NCBI GenBank assembly: GCA_038522735.1 | Contig: JBCBJX010000057.1 | Coordinates: forward strand, 1 to 19,210 | Reading direction: 5' to 3' | DNA from: JBCBJX01 sp038522735 | Lineage (GTDB): Bacteria; Pseudomonadota; Alphaproteobacteria; Caulobacterales; Parvularculaceae | DNA length: 19,210 nucleotides | Shown here: positions 14,957-19,210 of the stretch, piece by piece | How the letters are laid out: the number at the start of each line of letters is the position of its first letter | How positions within the stretch are numbered: position 1 is the stretch's first letter | The notes under the pieces: generated by a model | The model's database searches: none | Seen by the model: the letters and a program-made list of their open reading frames with translations, nothing else | What the model was told of the DNA's origin: nothing | Translations under genes and position numbers: made by a program

Positions 14957-15553
14957 TCAGCTCTTTTTCGCGCCGATCTTCGGTTCGGTCCCTGCAAGAA
15001 GGCGGCGGATGTTTTCCTTATGCCGATAAAACATGATCGCCGCCATGCCGAGGCTCGCGAGCGCGGCGGCGGGTTCGCCGAGGGCCGCCATGGCGGCGGG
15101 CGCGACGACCGCCGAGGCGAGGGCGCCGCTGGAGGAGTAGCGCGTCGCGAAGGCGACGCCGAGCCAGGTCGCACAGACGATCAGCGCCGGAAGAAAAGCG
15201 AGGGCGAGGATCGTCCCGAAGAAGGTCGCGACCCCCTTGCCGCCCTTGAAGCCGAGCCAGGCGGGAAAGCAGTGGCCGACGAACGCGGAGAACCCCGCGA
15301 GGGCCGCCGCCCCGTCGCCCCAGCCGAGGACCTTCACGATCAGCGCCGCAATCCCGGCTTTGCCCGCGTCGAGGAGGAGCGTCGCGAGGGCGAGGTCCTT
15401 GCGGCCGGTGCGCAGGACGTTGGTCGCGCCGATGTTTCCGGAGCCCACCTGGCGGATGTCGCCGAGACCCGCCGCGCGGACGAGAACGAGGCCGAAGGGG
15501 ATCGAGCCGAGGAGATAGCCGCCGGCGGCGGCCACGAGGAACTGCAGCGTCAT
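14957..15553 (-). CDS. plsY: Acyl-phosphate:glycerol-3-phosphate acyltransferase
   Basis: Membrane enzyme that acylates glycerol-3-phosphate with acyl-phosphate, the first step of phospholipid synthesis. The 198 residues contain the three PlsY motifs: GSIPFG at 16-21, GSGNIGATNVLR at 37-48, and GHCFPAWLGFKGGKGVAT in the middle. These sit among about five hydrophobic helices, from the N-terminal LQFLVAAAGGYLLG to the last ASLGMAAIMFY before a basic tail (RHKENIRRLL…KIGAKKS). The ATG at 15553 overlaps the stop of the SDR gene as ATGA and has no Shine-Dalgarno of its own, so translation is probably coupled. The frame is open 25 codons further upstream, but that part is Arg-rich and unlike PlsY. 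Confidence 0.95.
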   Translation of the reverse strand: MTLQFLVAAAGGYLLGSIPFGLVLVRAAGLGDIRQVGSGNIGATNVLRTGRKDLALATLLLDAGKAGIAALIVKVLGWGDGAAALAGFSAFVGHCFPAWLGFKGGKGVATFFGTILALAFLPALIVCATWLGVAFATRYSSSGALASAVVAPAAMAALGEPAAALASLGMAAIMFYRHKENIRRLLAGTEPKIGAKKS

Positions 15554-16584
15554 TGCTTGACGACGCCGAACTCGATGAGGCTGTCCGCGGCGTCGACGAT
15601 CGCCTGCTCCATTGGGCGCGGCGTCCACTGAAGCTCCTGACGCAGACGGCCTGAGTCCGCGACCGCCATCTGGCCGAGGCGCGGCGTCACCTGCCGCAGC
15701 GCCGGATTGAAGATCGAGGCGATCCGGGGGACGAAATCCGGCAGCCGGCCCGTCGGGATCCTCCAGCCCTTCGGCCCGTAATGCTGGTCGAGGACGAGGG
15801 CGATGTCGCGCATCCAGAGCTGGTCCGAGACGCAGATGAAGCGCTTTCCGGCGGCCTCCGGTTTCGTCATCGCCAGCACGTGCGCGTCGGCGACCGAGCG
15901 CACGTCGACGGCGGTGAACCCGATGCGCGGGCAGGCGGGCAGGGCCCGCGCCATCAGCTGGCGGACGAGCTCGTTGGAGGTTCCGGAGTCCGAGGAGAGG
16001 ATCGGCCCGATCACCGCGCCCGGATTGATAACAGCGAGCTCCATTTCACCGGCCTCGGGCGTCTCCATGAACTCCCAGGCGGCGCGCTCGGCGAACGTTT
16101 TCGATTTCTCGTAGGCGCCGATATGGGCCGGGCCGTCGGGATCGGACCAGTCGTCCTCGGTGAAGACGCGGCCCTCGGTCCACGGATGGCCGTAGGCGAC
16201 GGCGGCGACGGAGGAGGTGAGGACCGTGCGCTTCACGCCCGCGGCCGCGGCGGCCTTCAGCGCCCGGAGCGCGCCGTCGACCGCGGGGCGGATGAGATCG
16301 TTTTCGTCGCTCGGCGTCACGACCGGAAAGGGCGAGGCGACATGGAGGACATAGTCGCAGCCTTCGGCGGCGTCGCGCCAGCCCTCGTCTTCGGTCAAGT
16401 CGAGCCGGACGAAGGAGAGATCGCCCCCTTCAGGCGCCGCGCGCATGACCGCCTGGCGGACTTCGCCTTCACGGTTCGCAGAGCGCACCGATCCGCGCAC
16501 GGTATAGCCCTTGCGCAGAAGCTCCGCGATGCAGTGGAGGGCGATGAAGCCGGACGCGCCGGTGACGAGAACGGTCTGGGTCAT
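15550..16584 (-). CDS. Extended SDR NAD(P)-dependent reductase, dihydroflavonol reductase-like
   Basis: NAD(P)-dependent oxidoreductase of the extended short-chain dehydrogenase group, nearest in pattern to dihydroflavonol-4-reductase/cinnamoyl-CoA reductase-like proteins; the substrate is unknown. The 344 residues start MTQTVLVTGASGFIALHCIAELLRKGYTVRGSVRS, with the nucleotide-binding GASGFI at 9-14. The catalytic Ser124/125 lies in VLTSSVAAVAYG, and Tyr158-x3-Lys162 in YEKSKTFAE. The family's NPGAVIGP segment is also present, in the substrate-binding half. GGAG stands six bases before the ATG. The gene lies 10 bp after pyrB and overlaps plsY by four bases. In related gene orders this slot usually holds pyrC; no pyrC signature is visible here. 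Confidence 0.9.
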   Translation of the reverse strand: MTQTVLVTGASGFIALHCIAELLRKGYTVRGSVRSANREGEVRQAVMRAAPEGGDLSFVRLDLTEDEGWRDAAEGCDYVLHVASPFPVVTPSDENDLIRPAVDGALRALKAAAAAGVKRTVLTSSVAAVAYGHPWTEGRVFTEDDWSDPDGPAHIGAYEKSKTFAERAAWEFMETPEAGEMELAVINPGAVIGPILSSDSGTSNELVRQLMARALPACPRIGFTAVDVRSVADAHVLAMTKPEAAGKRFICVSDQLWMRDIALVLDQHYGPKGWRIPTGRLPDFVPRIASIFNPALRQVTPRLGQMAVADSGRLRQELQWTPRPMEQAIVDAADSLIEFGVVKQ

Positions 16585-16594
16585 GAAGGCTCCT

Positions 16595-17545
16595 TCAGGC
16601 GCGACCGCCGATAAGGGCGTCGAGGATCGCCATGCGCGTGAACACGCCGTAGGCGACCTGTTTGAGGACGAGGCTATGGGTCTCGTCGTCGGCGAGGTCG
16701 CCGTCGATCTCGACGCCGCGGTTCATGGGCCCCGGATGCATGACGACGGCGTCCGGCCGGGCGAAGGCGAGGGTCTCGTAGGTGAGGCCGTAGGCGGCGT
16801 GGAAGGCCGCGCCGTCGGGGGCTTCTGCGTCCTCCATGCGCTCGCGCTGGACGCGCAGCGCCATGACGGCGTCGCAGTCCTTCAGACCCTCGCGGAGCGT
16901 CTCGAAGCGGGGGACGTCGGCGGCGCCCTCCGGCATCAGCGCGGCCGGCCCGACGAAGCGGACCTGCGCGCCTAGGCGCTTCAGGAGCTTCGCGCCGGAG
17001 CCTGCGACACGGCTGTGGGCGACGTCGCCGACGATCGCCACCGTCAGCCCCTCGATGCGGCCCTTGGCGGCGCGGAGCGTCGCCGCGTCGAGGAGGGCCT
17101 GGGTCGGGTGCTCCGCCGCGCCGTCGCCGCCGTTGACGACCGGGCAGGCGAGGCGCTCGGCGAGGAGGGCCTGAAGCCCCGCCTCCTTCGAGCGCACCAC
17201 CATCACGTCCGCGCCCATGGCGGCGAGGGTCTGGGCGGTGTCGAGCCCGCTTTCGTCCTTGCGCAGGGACGAGCCCTCCGCCGGCAGCGAGAGGACGTCG
17301 GCGCCGAGGCGCTGCGCGGCGATCTCGAAGGACGCCATCGTCCGGGTCGACGGTTCGAGGAAGAGGTTGATCAGCGTCCGGCCGACCAGCGGCCTGGGGG
17401 CGAGGGCGCCGAGACGGCGCAGGCCCGCATAATGGTCCGCAAGATCGAGAAGATAGGTGATCTGCTCGTCGGCGACATCGTCGACGGAAAGGAGCGATCC
17501 TGAAATCGGCTCGGCGGGCGGGGCGGGGCGCGGCGCGGCGTGCAT
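16595..17545 (-). CDS. pyrB: Aspartate carbamoyltransferase catalytic chain
   Basis: Makes N-carbamoyl-aspartate from carbamoyl phosphate and aspartate, the committed step of pyrimidine synthesis. The 316 residues match the family. Carbamoyl-phosphate motif STRTMASFE is at 66-74, the mobile-loop lysine lies in SSLRKDES at about 92-99, NGGDGAAEHPTQALLD is at 138-153, VAIVGDVAHSRVAGS at about 169-183, and VMHPGPMNRGVEI towards the end. These are all active-site signatures. AGAGG stands six bases before the ATG. The gene heads a tight minus-strand operon with the SDR gene, plsY and possibly dprA. No pyrI or pyrC neighbour is present in the window. Confidence 0.97.
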   Translation of the reverse strand: MHAAPRPAPPAEPISGSLLSVDDVADEQITYLLDLADHYAGLRRLGALAPRPLVGRTLINLFLEPSTRTMASFEIAAQRLGADVLSLPAEGSSLRKDESGLDTAQTLAAMGADVMVVRSKEAGLQALLAERLACPVVNGGDGAAEHPTQALLDAATLRAAKGRIEGLTVAIVGDVAHSRVAGSGAKLLKRLGAQVRFVGPAALMPEGAADVPRFETLREGLKDCDAVMALRVQRERMEDAEAPDGAAFHAAYGLTYETLAFARPDAVVMHPGPMNRGVEIDGDLADDETHSLVLKQVAYGVFTRMAILDALIGGRA

Positions 17546-17594
17546 GGAAGCCTCTTAAGCCGGCTCGGCGGTTCTGTCAGCGGGGCCTTGTCCG

Positions 17595-17730
17595 CCGTCA
17601 TCCCGGCCGAGCGCAGCGAGAGCCGGGACCCAGGGCCGCAAGCGCCGTGCTCCGACACCCTGGGTCCCGGATCGCTCGAAGCCGTGTCCAAGCCTTGCGG
17701 CTTGGACGTCTTCAGCGTCCGGGATGACGG
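17595..17730. repeat. 136-bp palindromic intergenic element
   Basis: The element sits between pyrB and the TrpF-like gene. Its ends are perfect 12-bp inverted repeats: CCGTCATCCCGG at 17595-17606 and CCGGGATGACGG at 17719-17730. Inside is a second perfect inverted pair, CCGGGACCCAGGG (17623-17635) and CCCTGGGTCCCGG (17658-17670). A perfect 8-bp hairpin, TCCAAGCC-ttgc-GGCTTGGA, lies at 17687-17706. A competing stem joins TCCCGGC (17601-17607) to GCCGGGA (17622-17628). I recall GTCATCCCGG…CCGGGATGAC ends from dispersed intergenic repeats in many Alphaproteobacteria. The element probably folds in the transcript of the TrpF-like gene, where it may act as a terminator or stability element. Copy number cannot be seen from one window. 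Confidence 0.8.
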
Positions 17731-17746
17731 AAACGCGGCGTCATGA

Positions 17747-18409
17747 TCATGCGGAAATTTCGCGGACTGCGGTGAAAAAGTCGCGGAGTCTGACGGCGTC
17801 GAGGGCGCCGTCGGTCCGAACCCCCGAGCACAGATCGACGCCGTAGGGCCCGACCGTCGCGATGGCGTCAGCGATGTTGCCGGCATGGAGGCCGCCCGCC
17901 AGGAAGACCGGCTTCGGCGCGCGGCGGACGAATTCGGCGCTGACGGACCAGTCGTGGGTGCGGCCGGTGCCCCCGTACTCGGGCGTCGGCAAGGACGGGC
18001 GGCCAGAATCGAGGAGGAAGGCGTCCGCATGCGGTGCATAGACATCGATGAGGTCGAGCGCCTCGGGGCCCTCCACATGGACGACCTGCACCCGGCGGAC
18101 GGCGGCGGGGAGGAGCGCCGCGAGCCGCGCGTGTTCGGCCGGGGCGATATGCGGGACGATCTGCACCGTATCCACGCCGGCGGTCGCGACGTCACGCGCG
18201 ATCGCCTCGGCCTCCGTCGCGCTCGTCAGCAGCCAGCGCGCGGCCGGAGGCGGCGTCGCGCCGGCGATCTCCCGCGCCGTCTCGAGATCGATGACGCCGG
18301 GCCCCGACGGCATCGCGCCCACAAGACCGAGAGCGTCGGCGCCGGCTGCGACGGCGGCGCGCGCCTCGGCGCGCAAGGCGATGCAGCAGATCTTCACCCG
18401 CGTGCACAC
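17747..18409 (-). CDS. Divergent phosphoribosylanthranilate isomerase (TrpF)-like protein
   Basis: TIM-barrel protein related to TrpF, which isomerises phosphoribosylanthranilate in tryptophan synthesis. The 220 residues keep the catalytic-type Cys8 in VKICCIA (KICGL in TrpF), the Asp in AFLLDSGRP, GGTGRTHDW, FLAGGLHAGNIADAI and GVDLCSGVR. Missing or altered are the SPRYV-type Arg loop (here PSGPGVID) and QLHGxE (here QIVPHI), and the glutamate after SGV is Arg. No trp genes are adjacent. It may be a genuine but unusual TrpF, or a paralogue with another sugar-phosphate substrate, so I give no symbol. The GTG at 18409 shares one base with the ruvX stop (TAGTG) and has GGAGAGG just upstream. 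Confidence 0.85.
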   Translation of the reverse strand: MCTRVKICCIALRAEARAAVAAGADALGLVGAMPSGPGVIDLETAREIAGATPPPAARWLLTSATEAEAIARDVATAGVDTVQIVPHIAPAEHARLAALLPAAVRRVQVVHVEGPEALDLIDVYAPHADAFLLDSGRPSLPTPEYGGTGRTHDWSVSAEFVRRAPKPVFLAGGLHAGNIADAIATVGPYGVDLCSGVRTDGALDAVRLRDFFTAVREISA

Positions 18410-18885
18410 TACGCCTCTCCGATCCTCCGCAGGCGGTCGATCGCGCCCTGGAGGATGTAGCTGGCGGCCATGGCGTCGATCACCTGGGCGCGTTTCGCCC
18501 GGCTCGTGTCGAGGGCGATAAGCTCGCGCTCCATCGCAGCGGTCGAGAGGCGCTCGTCCCAGAGAAAGACCGAGAGGACGCCGCGCCGGACGAGATTTCG
18601 GGCGAAGGCGCGGGTCGACTGGGCGCGGGGGCCTTCGGTTCCGTCCATGTTGAGGGGAAGGCCGAGGACCGCGGCGGCCGCGCCGCGCTCGCGGGCGGTC
18701 GCCTCGATGCGGTCGGCGTCGGAGGAGAATTTAGTCCGGCGGAGCGTCTCCAGCGGCGTCGCGATCGCGCGCGCCGGATCGCAGACGGCGAGGCCGACCG
18801 TCTTCTCCCCGAGATCGAGCCCGACCAGCGGCCCCGACGGCGAGGCCGCGCGAAACGCGTCCGCGGTTTCATAAATCTCCGCCAT
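18409..18885 (-). CDS. ruvX: RuvX/YqgF RNase H-fold protein, putative Holliday junction resolvase / pre-16S rRNA nuclease
   Basis: YqgF-family nuclease involved in 16S rRNA 5'-end maturation and proposed as a Holliday junction resolvase. The 158 residues show GPLVGLDLGEKTVGLAVCDP at 18-37 (first acidic strand of the RNase H fold), AAAVLGLPLNMDGTEGPRAQ, VFLWDERLSTAAMERELI with its acidic Asp-Glu, and AQVIDAMAASYILQGAIDRL at the end with the third acidic position. All are diagnostic. I chose the ATG at 18885; the frame opens further to a TTG at 18939, but that extension (KRNRRIARGGEAAHKTA) is not typical of the family. The stop overlaps the start of the TrpF-like gene by one base. Confidence 0.93.
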   Translation of the reverse strand: MAEIYETADAFRAASPSGPLVGLDLGEKTVGLAVCDPARAIATPLETLRRTKFSSDADRIEATARERGAAAAVLGLPLNMDGTEGPRAQSTRAFARNLVRRGVLSVFLWDERLSTAAMERELIALDTSRAKRAQVIDAMAASYILQGAIDRLRRIGEA

Positions 18886-18984
18886 GGCCGTCTTGTGCGC
18901 GGCCTCGCCGCCGCGGGCAATCCGGCGATTTCGTTTCAAACCCGGCCGGCGGCGGCAAAGCCGCCTTAATGCCGCCGCAGTACT

Positions 18985-19030
18985 CTCGTTTCCGGTCGCC
19001 GGGGCTGGCGGCGAGACGACCGAAAACGAG
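18985..19030 (+). promoter_or_regulatory. Inverted repeat overlapping the Shine-Dalgarno of the lipoprotein gene
   Basis: CTCGTTTCCGGTCG (18985-18998) and CGACCGAAAACGAG (19017-19030) form a 14-bp inverted repeat with one mismatch around an 18-base loop. The right arm ends inside the probable Shine-Dalgarno GAGGG at 19028-19032, six bases before the ATG at 19038. If transcribed, the hairpin would partly hide the ribosome binding site. It could instead be a DNA operator in the gap between divergent ruvX and the lipoprotein gene. A second small hairpin, GGCGGC-aaa-GCCGCC, lies at 18951-18965. Confidence 0.5.
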
Positions 19031-19037
19031 GGCCGCC

Positions 19038-19210
19038 ATGCGCTTCTTCGCCATTCTCATCTACGTCCTCTGTCTCGTCGGCTGTTCCGACGGCGGCGGC
19101 GATCCCGCCCCGACATCGCCGGGCGGCGGCTCCGGAAGCGGGGGCGGCGGTTCGGGCGGCGGCGGAGGCGGAAGCAGCGGCTCCGCCGGGACGACGCCCG
19201 CGGGCGTGAC
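19038..19210 (+). CDS. Gly/Ser-rich lipoprotein, C-terminal part outside window
   Basis: Only the first 57 codons are visible. They read MRFFAILIYVLCLVGC, a short lipoprotein signal with lipobox LVGC (predicted lipid-modified Cys16), then SDGGGDPAPTSPGGG and a run of Gly/Ser repeats (GGGGS-like) ending in SAGTTPAGV at the window edge. The Gly/Ser stretch looks like a flexible tether that holds a following domain away from the membrane. Asp follows at +3 rather than +2 of the Cys, so an inner-membrane retention signal is not obvious. GAGGG at 19028-19032 supports the ATG at 19038. The function depends on the unseen domain. Confidence 0.75.
   Translation, partial: MRFFAILIYVLCLVGCSDGGGDPAPTSPGGGSGSGGGGSGGGGGGSSGSAGTTPAGV

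Noticed and set aside
13859..15631. Plus-strand open frame of 590 codons opposite dprA and plsY
   Set aside because: It spans two real genes on the other strand and the gap between them, with low-complexity composition and no domain.
17540..17746. 68-codon plus-strand open frame
   Set aside because: It simply reads through the palindromic repeat element and has no protein-like features.

Overview
The window looks like a chromosomal stretch from a high-G+C alphaproteobacterium. By eye the sequence is about two-thirds or more G+C, with strong third-position G/C. The core gene order matches one I recall as conserved in that class (pyrB, plsY, dprA, topA, rnr, DUF983), and the PspA–YqiJ–YqiK module is also common there. 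I cannot fix the genus. I see no rRNA, tRNA, CRISPR array, transposase or phage gene.

Layout. (1) 1-1663, minus: a GNAT acetyltransferase followed by tyrS, whose C-terminal end is cut by the window edge. (2) 1707-6572, plus: a compact operon whose junctions are all overlaps or short gaps. It encodes a ribbon-helix-helix-like protein, a PspA/IM30 protein, a YqiJ/NfeD-like membrane protein, a YqiK-type flotillin and the muropeptide-recycling kinase AnmK. A TTGACA box and a TGTATACA palindrome lie directly upstream. (3) 6594-12832, minus: topA, a degenerate LytM lipoprotein, rnr and a DUF983 membrane protein. The first three are chained by stop/start overlaps, and rnr appears to start at CTG. 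(4) 12984-13757, plus: a family 2 glycosyltransferase, divergent from topA and tail-overlapping dprA. (5) 13733-17545, minus: pyrB, an extended SDR reductase, plsY and dprA. The SDR sits where relatives usually carry pyrC. (6) 17595-17730: a 136-bp palindromic intergenic element. (7) 17747-18885, minus: ruvX and a divergent TrpF-like protein, overlapping by one base. (8) 19038 to the end, plus: the start of a Gly/Ser-rich lipoprotein, preceded by a hairpin that overlaps its Shine-Dalgarno.

Most genes serve core functions: tRNA charging, DNA topology and uptake, RNA decay, pyrimidine and phospholipid synthesis, and rRNA processing. The more interesting parts are the envelope-stress module with its candidate dedicated regulator and attached anmK, the catalytically degenerate LytM protein, the CTG-initiated rnr, and the TrpF-like protein that keeps the catalytic Cys and Asp but has lost other family signatures.
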